DNA from: Glycomyces salinus
Lineage (GTDB): Bacteria > Actinomycetota > Actinomycetes > Mycobacteriales > Micromonosporaceae
Reading direction: 5' to 3'
Assembly: GCF_016428645.1 (NCBI RefSeq)
Contig: NZ_JAELXW010000026.1
Span: 33,531-97,530 of the forward strand
Length of the DNA: 64,000 nt
Shown here: positions 27,109-35,212 of the stretch, piece by piece
Numbering within the stretch: position 1 is the first letter of the stretch
How the letters are laid out: the number at the start of each line of letters is the position of its first letter
The notes under the pieces: generated by a model
What the model saw: the letters and a program-made list of their open reading frames with translations, nothing else
Databases searched by the model: none
What the model was told of the DNA's origin: nothing
Translations under genes and position numbers: made by a program

Positions 27109-27122
27109 TGGGAGCGCTTGCT
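27109..27122. promoter_or_regulatory. possible second CelR-like site
   Basis: TGGGAGCGCTTGCT matches 11 of 14 bases of TGGGAGCGCTCCCA, with one perfect half. It lies 103 bases before the redoxin lipoprotein start. Confidence 0.25.
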
Positions 27123-27224
27123 GCCACGATTTCATCATTCTGTAAGCCCTAGACCGGCGGTTTTCGCCTCCGATGGCTGGAACATTGGGGGCGGACAGCG
27201 AACTTTTCTGAAAGGAACACCCCC

Positions 27225-27815
27225 TTGAAACACACTGGGATCGCGATCGCCGCGGCCGGACTGGCCGCCGCCTTCTCCCTTTCCGCCTGCGGCGCGGAGG
27301 AGGAGCCCGCCGAGCCGGACCCGACGACCTCCGAGGCGGCGACCGAGGACGCCGAGGAGACGACCGGCGAGGAGGAGACGACCGAAGCCGACATGGCGGT
27401 CCCCGAACTCCTCGACTTCACCGCGGTCACCCTCGACGGCGAGGACTTCGAGGGCTCCTCGCTGGCGGGCGACCCGACCGTCCTGTGGTTCTGGGAGCAC
27501 GACTGCCCGGTCTGCCAGGGCCAGGGCGGCGCCGTCTCGGGCCTGTTCGAGACCTACGGCGACCAGGTCGACATCGTCGGCGTCGCCGGCGCCGGCCTCT
27601 ACGCCACCGGCAGCACCGAGGACCGGCAGGGCTTCGTGGACCAGACCGGCACCGGCTCTCTCGTCCATCTTGAGGACGTGGACTACGAGCTGCGCACTTC
27701 CTTCGAAGTGGTCAGCCAGAGCGTCTACGTCGTGCTCGACGCCGACGGCGAGGTCGTCGAGAACGGCTCGCTGAGCGAATCGGACCTCAACGACGCGGTG
27801 GCCTCCACCTTGTGA
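27225..27815 (+). CDS. thioredoxin-fold (redoxin/TlpA-like) lipoprotein
   Basis: A 196-residue protein. The signal peptide ends in FSLSACGA, a lipobox with Cys20 for lipid attachment. An acidic Thr/Glu linker follows to about residue 58, then a thioredoxin fold with WFWEHDCPVCQGQ, a CPVC active site. Start TTG at 27225 has AAAGGA 8 bases upstream. Probably an extracytoplasmic thiol-disulfide enzyme, reduced by the convergent CcdA-like protein next door. Confidence 0.85.
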   Translation: MKHTGIAIAAAGLAAAFSLSACGAEEEPAEPDPTTSEAATEDAEETTGEEETTEADMAVPELLDFTAVTLDGEDFEGSSLAGDPTVLWFWEHDCPVCQGQGGAVSGLFETYGDQVDIVGVAGAGLYATGSTEDRQGFVDQTGTGSLVHLEDVDYELRTSFEVVSQSVYVVLDADGEVVENGSLSESDLNDAVASTL

Positions 27816-27896
27816 ACCTCGCTACAGCGCGTGCGATCCCGGGCGGAGATCGTCACACCCGGCCGGGATCGTGGGCGCTGCCGCCTCTTCATTCAT

Positions 27897-27915
27897 TACC
27901 CACCCAGGGTGGGTA
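27897..27915. terminator. hairpin between convergent redoxin and ccdA-like genes
   Basis: TACCCACC / GGTGGGTA, a perfect 8-base stem with a 3-base loop, in the gap between the two 3' ends. Confidence 0.55.
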
Positions 27916-27972
27916 GAAGGGGCAAGGGGAGCCCGGGCCACCCCACCGGACATGCGCCCCACCCGGGTCGCC

Positions 27973-28749
27973 TCAGCGGCCGAAGACCGATTTCACCAGG
28001 TCCTCCAGGAACCTCTGGACCGACATCGCCGCCTCGATGACCGGGTCGTTCGGGTCGCCGCCGCTGATCACCCGCAGGTCCCACCAGCCGTAGTAGGCCA
28101 CATAGGCGCCCGCGACCAGAAGCAGGGCGCCGACCCCGCGCAGGATCTTGGGGAAGTGGCGCTTCATCCAGGTGACCATGCCCTCCCTGGCCAGGGCGAT
28201 CGCCAGCGAGAGCACCCCGATCACCAGGGCCATCCCCAGCGCGTAGGCCAGGAACATGGCCGTCCCGCCCAGGATCGAGGTCGACCGGAAGGTCTGGGCG
28301 ACCAGTGCCAGGAACGGGGCGATCGTGCACGAGAGCGAGGCGAGCGCGAAGAACAGCCCGAAGACCGTCATCGAGCCGAGCGACCGCTTGACCTCCCGCC
28401 CGCCGAGCTTGGGCATGAACGTGGGCAGTTCGCGGCCCAGCAGCAGCCAGACCCCGGCCGCGGCCACCGCCACGCCGACGACGATGGTGATCCACGGCAG
28501 CAGCGAGCTGATGCCGACCGCGGCGGTGGAGACGATGAGGCCGAAGGCGCCGAAGACGGCCACGAAGCCGATGGTCATCGCCAGGGTGAACATGCCGGCA
28601 CGGCCCAGGGCTCGCCACGTCGAGACCTCCTCGTCGGCCTCCCCGGTGATCAGGAACCCGGCGTAGATCGGCAGCAGCGCGAACCCGCAGGGGTTGACCG
28701 CGGCCACGGCGCCGGCGACCAGGGCGAGCGCGAAAGGGAGTTCTTGCAT
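27973..28749 (-). CDS. CcdA/DsbD-like transmembrane thiol reductase
   Basis: A 258-residue protein with six to seven membrane helices. The conserved NPCGFALLPIYAGF near residue 19 and SLSCTIAPFLALV near residue 139 supply the two membrane Cys that carry electrons from cytoplasmic thioredoxin outward (CcdA family). The partner is likely the adjacent CPVC lipoprotein. ATG start; convergent with that gene. Confidence 0.9.
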   Translation of the reverse strand: MQELPFALALVAGAVAAVNPCGFALLPIYAGFLITGEADEEVSTWRALGRAGMFTLAMTIGFVAVFGAFGLIVSTAAVGISSLLPWITIVVGVAVAAAGVWLLLGRELPTFMPKLGGREVKRSLGSMTVFGLFFALASLSCTIAPFLALVAQTFRSTSILGGTAMFLAYALGMALVIGVLSLAIALAREGMVTWMKRHFPKILRGVGALLLVAGAYVAYYGWWDLRVISGGDPNDPVIEAAMSVQRFLEDLVKSVFGR

Positions 28750-28827
28750 GGGAACCAGACTGGCATCACACGGCCCGAATCGGTCTGCGACCGCGCTTAC
28801 AATTCGCTTACTTCGCGCCCCGGGGCC

Positions 28828-30075
28828 TCAGGAGGCGACCCAGCGCAGCTCGCGGGGCGTCAGGAGCCCGTACGGGGTGCGCGTGGCCAATTCGGCGCGG
28901 TGCTCGCCGCCGGTCAGCGACAGCGGCCAGGTGGCCTCGTTCCGCTCCTTGCCGTCCATCGCCCCGCCGGTGGCGTACGGGTGGCACGGGCTGATCCGGA
29001 TCGCGGGGGCGGCGTCGACCGTGGCGACCGCGACGGCCATGTCCGACAGCCGCGGATAGGCCGCGGCCGAGTCGCGCAGGAGCCGGTCCGTCTCGAGCAC
29101 GAAGCGGCGCTGGAAGGTCGGGACGAAGCCCTTCGGCGCCCAGGTGGCGCCGGTGACCGAGGCATGACTGAAGTAGGCGAACCACATCCCCGGCTCCTTG
29201 ATGCCGCCCCGCTGGCCCGCCGCGACCGGACGCGCCGGAGCCTCGCGGGCCTGAAGCTCGGGCAGCCCGAGCGGCCGGGCCTCCTCGTCGACCCAGTACG
29301 CGCCGTGCTGGCCGTCCAGGACCACCCAGGAGTCCAGGTCGTCGATCCACGCCTCGGCCACGACGTGGCCCTTGCCTACCCCGTCGTGGTAGTCCCCGCG
29401 CCGCAGGTACACCCGGCGGGCCGGTATGCGCAGGGCGTTCAGGCCCTGGGCCAGCACCGCCGAGAACTCCACGCACGAGTACCTGGCGCCGAGCGCGACC
29501 TGCTCGAGGATGTCGAGCGAGTCGCCGGCGTTGATGCGGACGTTCGCGTGCCGCCACAGCCCCGCGACCCAGTCGGTCATCATCCGGGCCGTGATCCACG
29601 CGCCGGAGGCGGGCCGAGGCAGGCGGCGCCGCAGGGACTCCTCGCGGTGGGGCTCGACGCGGTCGAGTTCGAGGGGCGCGGCCGGGGCCGGCTCGGGCCA
29701 GTCCGTGATGCGCAGGGGAGGCCCGGGCACGTTGGCGCGGGCGCGCTCGACCACCTCGTCCCAGTCCGGGTCGGCGCCGAAGGCCCTGCCCAGCTCCGGC
29801 TCGAACTGGTCGAGCTGGTGGAAGCCCTCGTCGATGGCCTCTTCCAGGTGCCGCCGGGCGTCGGGCAGCCCGACCTTGCGGGCGGCGATCGCCAGGCACG
29901 GCGCCCACAGGTCCCTCCAGAACTCGGTGTCGGACCGCAGTGTGGACTCGAGGTCGATGAGCGTCCACCAGCGGGCCCCGCTCATCGCGTCCTGCGCGAT
30001 GGTGCGGACCCGGGCGATCTTGGCGGTGCCGGATCGGTGGTCGGCGCGGGAGACTCGCCGAGCTGGTGTGGTCAT
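28828..30075 (-). CDS. transglutaminase-like superfamily protein
   Basis: A 415-residue cytoplasmic-looking protein. ARYSCVEFSAVLAQGLNAL gives the nucleophilic Cys, GHVVAEAWID the His and WVVLDGQHG the Asp: the Cys-His-Asp order of transglutaminase-like proteases and amidases. Substrate unknown. ATG at 30075 is preferred over an upstream in-frame start at 30153, whose extra 26 residues look unlike protein. Confidence 0.72.
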   Translation of the reverse strand: MTTPARRVSRADHRSGTAKIARVRTIAQDAMSGARWWTLIDLESTLRSDTEFWRDLWAPCLAIAARKVGLPDARRHLEEAIDEGFHQLDQFEPELGRAFGADPDWDEVVERARANVPGPPLRITDWPEPAPAAPLELDRVEPHREESLRRRLPRPASGAWITARMMTDWVAGLWRHANVRINAGDSLDILEQVALGARYSCVEFSAVLAQGLNALRIPARRVYLRRGDYHDGVGKGHVVAEAWIDDLDSWVVLDGQHGAYWVDEEARPLGLPELQAREAPARPVAAGQRGGIKEPGMWFAYFSHASVTGATWAPKGFVPTFQRRFVLETDRLLRDSAAAYPRLSDMAVAVATVDAAPAIRISPCHPYATGGAMDGKERNEATWPLSLTGGEHRAELATRTPYGLLTPRELRWVAS

Positions 30076-30275
30076 GCCATGAGGGTAATCACTGGGCGCG
30101 ACGGCGAAAACCCCGTTGCCTTCGGCACCGGGGACCGCTAGAGTATGGACCATGATCCTTTAGATGCGATTGCCGCTTTCCGCAGCGGCTGAGTGCGCTT
30201 TTCCGTTTTCCGACGTCGAGCCAGGCTCCGTCGCGCGCTCGCGTCGTCCAGACTTCACCCGAGAAGGGGTCTCCC

Positions 30276-30467
30276 ATGACCGCTGAATCCTCCGAACATC
30301 ACGAGCCCGAAGAGCCGCTCAACCGGGAGCAGCGCCGCGCGCTCGCCCGCGGCAAGAAGGGCAAGAGCGTCGCCAAGCAGCCGGTGGCCGGCAAGAAGGG
30401 CAAGCTCCGGTCGCAGCTTCCGACCGGCGCGGTCGGAAAGTTCCAGCTGCCGACCAAGAACGGCTGA
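30276..30467 (+). CDS. small basic protein of unknown function
   Basis: Sixty-three residues: an acidic start, EPLNREQRRALARGKKGK, then Lys/Gly-rich repeats (VAGKKGKLRSQLPTG). GAGAAGGGG lies 8 bases before the ATG, and a very strong terminator follows, both supporting a real gene. It resembles short ribosome- or RNA-associated basic peptides, but I cannot name it. The 200 bases upstream contain no gene. Confidence 0.65.
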   Translation: MTAESSEHHEPEEPLNREQRRALARGKKGKSVAKQPVAGKKGKLRSQLPTGAVGKFQLPTKNG

Positions 30468-30478
30468 AGCATCCGGGT

Positions 30479-30512
30479 CGAAGGGCGGCGGGGTTATCCC
30501 CGCCGCTCTTCG
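30479..30512. terminator. strong bidirectional hairpin
   Basis: Fifteen-base stem (CGAAG G GCGGCGGGG with CCCCGCCGC T CTTCG; one G-T pair) and a TTAT loop, between the convergent ends of the small basic gene and the mannanase gene. Confidence 0.85.
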
Positions 30513-30526
30513 CCTATCGAGTTGTC

Positions 30527-31921
30527 TTAAGCGGCTTCGCAGGAGACCTCCGGGGAGGCCCCGCCGCCGGAGGCGATGAACCCGAAGACCTCGCGGCTTT
30601 CGCCGCCGGCGATCGAGCCGTTCCAGCCGACGTCGCCGGCGTTGACCTGGCCTCCGGATTCGGTCAGGTCGGCGTTCCAGTGGCTGGTGATGGATTGGCC
30701 TCCCGGCCAGTCCCAGGTCACTTCCCAGCCGCTCAGGTCGGACGAGCCGGCAGTGACGGTGACGTTGCCCTGCCAGCCGGAGCCCCAGTCGCTGGCGACG
30801 TTGATCTCGGCGGTGCATTCGCCGTCGCCGTCGTCGGGCGTGGTGGTCTCCTCTCCGGGCGTGGTCGTCTCCGGCGGCTCGTCGCCGTCGTAGACGCTGG
30901 CGCGCTCGGCGGTGTTGACGATGCCGAATTCGGAATCGAACGCGTGCTCTCCCCAGGATGTCTTCTGTGCCGGGTCGAAGTTGAGGAACTGGTCGATGAC
31001 GGGATCGGTGTTGCCCGAGTAGGACCAGGCGATCCAGCCGATGCCGCGCTCGTGGGCCTCTGTCTGGATGGTCTCCCAGGCGACGTCCTCGCCCTGGTGG
31101 GCGTCGGCGTACTCGCCGACGATCAGCGGCAGTCCCATCTGCTCGAACGTGTCGAAGTAGTCGACGACGGTCTGCGGTTCGCTGTAGACCTGGTACATGT
31201 GGACCGAGAAGAGGGTGTTGCCGTCCGGGTCGGCCGCGGCCACCTCGGGAGCGGTGTTGAGCATGACCTGCTCCCAGTCCTGGCCCCAGTTCGGCGCGTC
31301 GACGACGAGCGTGTGCTCGAAACCGATCGAGCGCATCCGCTCGACCGCGTCGGCCGTGGCCTGAGTCCACTGCGCGGCGTCGTTGTTGCCGATCGGCTCG
31401 TTGCCGATGTTGACCAGGACGTACCGCTCCTCTCCGTCGAGCACGTCGTACATGCCCTCCCAGAAGTCGACGGCCTCGTCGAGGCTGGCCGCGCCGCTTT
31501 CCTCGCCGTAGCCGGTGGTGTCGTGCACCTCCAGGACGCAGATCAGCTGCTGCGCCTTGCATTCCTCGACTATCTGGGCGACCCGCTCGGGCGTGGTGGT
31601 GCCCCAGTCGCGGTGCCCGGAGCCGAGCACGACGCGGACGGTGTTGGCGCCCAGGTCGCTCAGCTCGCCGAAGCTCTCGAACTCCTGCTCGTACCAGACG
31701 TCCGGGTGGGTCGAACCGCGCATGATGAAGGGATTGCCGTTGCCGTCGATCAGCTGTGTGCCGTCGATGTGGAAACCGCCCTCCTGCTGCTGCGCGCCGG
31801 CGGGCATCAGCTGCCACAGCCCGGTTGCAGCGACCGCGGCGACCGCGACTGCGGCCGCCAGCAGGCGGCGCAGCGGCCGCTTCCGGCGGCCGGTGGGGTG
31901 CGCCGGATTCTTGTCGTCCAT
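30527..31921 (-). CDS. secreted GH5 endo-beta-1,4-mannanase with CBM2
   Basis: A 464-residue protein. ATG at 31921 has AGGAGG 6 bases upstream; upstream ATGs lack a site. An Arg-rich signal peptide (residues about 18-45) precedes a GH5 domain with VNIGNEPIGNN (candidate acid/base Glu175) and PLIVGEYADAH (candidate nucleophile Glu270). The motif spacing, plus FSVHMYQVYS, fits bacterial beta-mannanases (GH5_8-like). A Thr/Pro linker near 350-365 and a C-terminal CBM2 with paired Cys (CTAEINVASDWGSGW ... VSCEAA) follow. Last gene of the mannan locus; an operator-like palindrome precedes it. Confidence 0.88.
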   Translation of the reverse strand: MDDKNPAHPTGRRKRPLRRLLAAAVAVAAVAATGLWQLMPAGAQQQEGGFHIDGTQLIDGNGNPFIMRGSTHPDVWYEQEFESFGELSDLGANTVRVVLGSGHRDWGTTTPERVAQIVEECKAQQLICVLEVHDTTGYGEESGAASLDEAVDFWEGMYDVLDGEERYVLVNIGNEPIGNNDAAQWTQATADAVERMRSIGFEHTLVVDAPNWGQDWEQVMLNTAPEVAAADPDGNTLFSVHMYQVYSEPQTVVDYFDTFEQMGLPLIVGEYADAHQGEDVAWETIQTEAHERGIGWIAWSYSGNTDPVIDQFLNFDPAQKTSWGEHAFDSEFGIVNTAERASVYDGDEPPETTTPGEETTTPDDGDGECTAEINVASDWGSGWQGNVTVTAGSSDLSGWEVTWDWPGGQSITSHWNADLTESGGQVNAGDVGWNGSIAGGESREVFGFIASGGGASPEVSCEAA

Positions 31922-31940
31922 GTACTTCCTCCTATCCATT

Positions 31941-31956
31941 GGTGAACCGGTTAATA
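31941..31956. promoter_or_regulatory. LacI-type operator before the mannanase gene
   Basis: Core AACCGGTTAA (TTAACCGGTT on the gene strand), 20 bases before the ATG. The same core occurs at 39916 and 40161. A TTGACA on the gene strand lies upstream at 31998-31993, with AT-rich DNA between, so the site is downstream of a likely promoter. Confidence 0.6.
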
Positions 31957-32002
31957 TGAGCTCATGGATAGGCAATCATAGATAATTATGAATGTCAACC
32001 TA

Positions 32003-32022
32003 CCGGCCTAATGGGAGGCCGG
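32003..32022 (-). terminator. hairpin at the end of the second lacI-type gene
   Basis: CCGGCCT / AGGCCGG, 7-base perfect stem, 6-base loop, overlapping the stop codon at 32008-32010. No T-run follows, so it may be a processing or weak termination site before the mannanase promoter. Confidence 0.45.
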
Positions 32023-33033
32023 ACCCGTGGAACCGCGGGGGATCAGCCGCGCCGAAGGGATCTGCTCCGACCGCACCGGCGCCCCCTCCGCCTCGCCCAT
32101 CAGCGACAGCAGCATCTCGGCGGCCCGCTTGCCGTAGCCCGGTATGTCGCGGCTGAAGGCGGTCAGCGAAGGATGGGTCAACCGGCACAGCGGCGTGTCC
32201 TCCCACGACACCATGGACAGCTCGCCGGGCACGTCCAGGCCCAGCTCGTGCGCCACGCCCAGCCCGGCCACCGCCATGATGTCGTTGTCGTACAGGATCG
32301 CCGTCGGCCGCGGCCGCGTCGTCAGGACCTTGCGGGTCAGCCGCGCGGCCTCCTCGCCGGTGTAGTCGCTCGGATAGATCGTGACCTTCTCGAAGTCCAG
32401 GTCCGGCACCTCGGCGAAGGCCCCGTTGCGGGTCGCGGTGTGCAGCAGTCCCGACAGGCCCGCCACCCGCACCAGCCGCCGGTGCCCGAGCGCGTGCAGG
32501 TAGCGCAGCAGCTCCACGACCGGTTCGACCTCGTCGTGCCACACCGCCGAGACCCCCTCCCGCTCCAGCGGCCCGCCGATCGCCACCGTCGGCATCCCCA
32601 TGCCGGTCAGCTCCGGCATACGCTCGTCGCGGATGCGGAGATCGCACAGCAGCACGCCGTCGACGCGCCGCTCGGCCCACCAGCGCCGGTACACCTCCAG
32701 CTCCTCCTCCGACGAGCTGACGATCTGGAGGGTCAGGCCGTAGGACTCGGCCGACAGAGCCGCCTCGATGCCGCTGATGAGCTCCATGTAGAACGGCTCG
32801 ATCCCCAGCGTGCGGGCCGAACGGCGCAGCGCGATCCCCACCGCCTGGGCCGAGGCCACCGACAGGGACCGGGCGGCCCGGTTGGGGACGAAGCCCATCT
32901 CGGCGGCGATGGCCAGAATGCGCTCGCGGGTGGCCTCGGAGACGCCCGGCCGCCCGTTCAACGCGTAGGAGACGGCGCCTTTGGACACCCCGGCGGCCCT
33001 GGCGATGTCGGCGATCGTCGGGCGTCTCGACAT
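32008..33033 (-). CDS. LacI-family transcriptional regulator (copy A)
   Basis: A 341-residue protein. The N-terminal helix-turn-helix and hinge helix are TIADIARAAGVSKGAVSYAL and PNRAARSLS; the ligand-binding domain runs from about residue 60. ATG at 33033 has GAGGAG 5 bases upstream; the longer in-frame start at 33054 is not needed. Its DNA-binding part is almost identical to the next gene up, while the sugar-binding half has diverged. Likely represses the mannan locus through the TTAACCGGTT-type sites. Confidence 0.9.
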   Translation of the reverse strand: MSRRPTIADIARAAGVSKGAVSYALNGRPGVSEATRERILAIAAEMGFVPNRAARSLSVASAQAVGIALRRSARTLGIEPFYMELISGIEAALSAESYGLTLQIVSSSEEELEVYRRWWAERRVDGVLLCDLRIRDERMPELTGMGMPTVAIGGPLEREGVSAVWHDEVEPVVELLRYLHALGHRRLVRVAGLSGLLHTATRNGAFAEVPDLDFEKVTIYPSDYTGEEAARLTRKVLTTRPRPTAILYDNDIMAVAGLGVAHELGLDVPGELSMVSWEDTPLCRLTHPSLTAFSRDIPGYGKRAAEMLLSLMGEAEGAPVRSEQIPSARLIPRGSTGPASH

Positions 33034-33172
33034 GGTGGCTCCTCGTCTGCGCATCGGTCTGCCGGGCCGGGTCCGCGTCTCGGCATGGTGCGATTCTCTC
33101 CGACCCGTGCGACCGGCACGACAGGCATCGCTCCCAGATCCGCGGCGACGGTCCGCGCAGATCCTACGCGGA

Positions 33173-34228
33173 TTAGGAACCGGCCGAAACCGACTCGGGC
33201 GCCGATCCGGTCGACGCCCGCGGCGTCAGGTGCGACTGCGGGCACTGCACCGAGAGCGCCGCTGGATCGACCGCAGTCGATCCGGCGGTGATGATCCGCA
33301 GCAGGATCTCGGCGGCCGTGGAGCCGTGGCCGTGGATGTCGCGGCTCAGCGCCGTCAGCGCCGGATGGGTCAGGCGGCACAGCGGCGAGTCGTCCCAGGA
33401 CACGATCGACAGGTCGCGCGGCAGTTCGAAGCCCAGTTCGTGCGCGACCCCGAGCCCGGCGATCGCCATCACGTCGTTGTCGTAGACGATCGCGGTCGGC
33501 CGCTCCGGCAGGGTCAGCAGGCGCCTGGTGATGCGGGCGCCCTGCTCGCCGGTGAAGTCGCCGTGGATCGTGGTGACCGACTTGAAGTTCAGCGCCACCG
33601 AGGCCGAGTCGAACGCCTCGTCGCGCACGGCGGTGTGCAGCAGCCGCGGCATCCCTCCGACCCGCCCTATCCGGCGGTGCCCCAGCGCGAACAGGTAGTC
33701 CAGCGCCTCCCGGCACGGCTCGGACTGGTCGTTCCACACCGTCGGGACGCTCGTGTTCTCGACCGGGCCGCCGATGGCCACCGCCGGGAGCCCGAGGTCC
33801 GCGACCCATTCGAGCCTGCGGTCGTCCACGCCCACGTCGCACAGCAGGACCCCGTCGACGCGCCGCTCGCCCCACCAGCGCCGGTACACCTCCAGCTCCT
33901 CCTCGAGCGAGCCGACGATCTGGAGGGTCAGGCCATAGGACTCGGCCGACAGGGCCACCTCGATGCCGCTGATCAACTCCATGAAGAACGGCTCGATCCC
34001 CAGCGTGCGGGCCGAACGGCGCAGCGCGATCCCCACCGCCTGGGCCGAGGCCACCGACAGCGAGCGGGCGGCCCGGTTGGGGACGAAGCCCATCTCGGTG
34101 GCGATGGCCAGGATCTTCTCGCGGGTGGCCTTGGAGACGCCCGGACGCCCGTTCAACGCGTACGACACGGCGCCCTTGGAGACCCCTGCGGCCTCGGCGA
34201 TGTCGGCGATGGTCGGGCGTCTGGACAT
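33173..34228 (-). CDS. LacI-family transcriptional regulator (copy B)
   Basis: A 351-residue paralogue of the adjacent LacI protein, same strand. The recognition region AAGVSKGAVSYALNGRPGVS is identical and residues about 45-115 nearly so; effector-domain segments differ (VENTSVPTVWNDQSEPC here versus LEREGVSAVWHDEVEPV). ATG at 34228 with AAGAGGAG 5 bases upstream. Placed after the transporter ATPase and before copy A. Probably senses a mannan-derived sugar. Confidence 0.9.
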   Translation of the reverse strand: MSRRPTIADIAEAAGVSKGAVSYALNGRPGVSKATREKILAIATEMGFVPNRAARSLSVASAQAVGIALRRSARTLGIEPFFMELISGIEVALSAESYGLTLQIVGSLEEELEVYRRWWGERRVDGVLLCDVGVDDRRLEWVADLGLPAVAIGGPVENTSVPTVWNDQSEPCREALDYLFALGHRRIGRVGGMPRLLHTAVRDEAFDSASVALNFKSVTTIHGDFTGEQGARITRRLLTLPERPTAIVYDNDVMAIAGLGVAHELGFELPRDLSIVSWDDSPLCRLTHPALTALSRDIHGHGSTAAEILLRIITAGSTAVDPAALSVQCPQSHLTPRASTGSAPESVSAGS

Positions 34229-34324
34229 GGTCGCTCCTCTTGGAGGGGGTCGGGCGGGCCGCCGCGTGCCGTCCTCGGCTCCGCGGGCATCACCGAGAAC
34301 GCCGCGCGGCGGCCCCGTGGTCGG

Positions 34325-35212
34325 TCAGCCGGCGGCCGCCGCCCAATGGTTCTCGTCGACCTTCGTCAGCGGCGCCGGCGGACGGTCGCGGTCGCCGTCC
34401 GGTTCGAGCTCCTCGGCGTGGAATTGGTTGTCAGCCCACTTTGTGTGCAACTGCGGGACCGAGGCGAGCAGATTCCGCGAATACGGGTGCCGCGGGTCGC
34501 CGAACACCTTCGCGGTCGCACCGGTCTCCACCACCGCGCCGTGCCGCATGATGATCACACGTTCGGAAATGTAGTTCGCCAGCGACAGGTCGTGGGTGAC
34601 GAAGAGCACTGCCAGGCCGCGCTCCTTGAGCTCGCCCAGCAGGTTGAGCACGTCGATGCGGGTGGAGGCGTCGAGCATGCTGATGATCTCGTCGGCCACC
34701 AGCACCTCGATGTCCAGCAGCAGCGCCCGGGCGATGAGCATCCGCTGCAACTGCCCGCCGCTGAGCTGGTGGGGGTACTTGCCCAGCACCGCGCCCGGGT
34801 CGAGGCCCACCGACTGGAGGGACTCCTCGACCTTGGCCTGCCACTCCGAGCGGCCGACCCGCGGGAAGTAGGTCTGCCTGACCATCTCCAGGACCCGGTC
34901 GGCCTTGAAGATCGGGTTGTAGCTGCTGAAGGGGTCCTGGAAGACCCCCTGGACCTTCCGGTAGTACTCCCTCAGGCCGCGCTTGCCGGCGGCGGTGATG
35001 TCCCGGCCGTCGAGGCGGATGGTGCCGCGGGTGACCGAGATCAGTTGGAGCACCATCTTCCCGACCGTGGTCTTGCCGGAGCCGGACTCGCCGACCACCG
35101 ACAGCACCTCGCCGGGGGCGATGGTGAAGCTGACGTCCCGCACCGCCGTCAGGCGCTTCGAGCCCAGCGAGCCGACCCGGTAGGACTTCCACACGTTCTC
35201 AAGCTCGAGCAT
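34325..35212 (-). CDS. ABC transporter ATPase, OppF/DppF-type
   Basis: A 295-residue protein: GESGSGKTTVGKM (Walker A), QLSGGQLQRMLIARAL (signature), VLVADEIISMLDAS (Walker B) and THDLSLANY (H-loop). Belongs to the peptide/nickel/oligosaccharide family. Overlaps the previous ATPase gene by 14 bases. With its partner it powers the OppBC-type permease encoded upstream. Confidence 0.9.
   Translation of the reverse strand: MLELENVWKSYRVGSLGSKRLTAVRDVSFTIAPGEVLSVVGESGSGKTTVGKMVLQLISVTRGTIRLDGRDITAAGKRGLREYYRKVQGVFQDPFSSYNPIFKADRVLEMVRQTYFPRVGRSEWQAKVEESLQSVGLDPGAVLGKYPHQLSGGQLQRMLIARALLLDIEVLVADEIISMLDASTRIDVLNLLGELKERGLAVLFVTHDLSLANYISERVIIMRHGAVVETGATAKVFGDPRHPYSRNLLASVPQLHTKWADNQFHAEELEPDGDRDRPPAPLTKVDENHWAAAAG

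Larger units (their letters stand above)
26863..27224. other. 362-base intergenic island, AT-richer, no gene seen
   Basis: The stretch from about 26990 to 27180 is near 50% GC by eye, against 70% or more around it. One frame is open through it but shows no start with a ribosome site and no recognisable protein. It contains two CelR-box-like sequences (26957-26970 and 27109-27122). AAAGGA before 27225 is the ribosome site of the next gene. Confidence 0.5.

Noticed and set aside
26400..27152. Open frame ending in the AT-rich island with a less Arg-rich tail
   Set aside because: Its first part is a shifted frame of the phosphotransferase; the tail has no ribosome site and no recognised similarity, so no gene was called.
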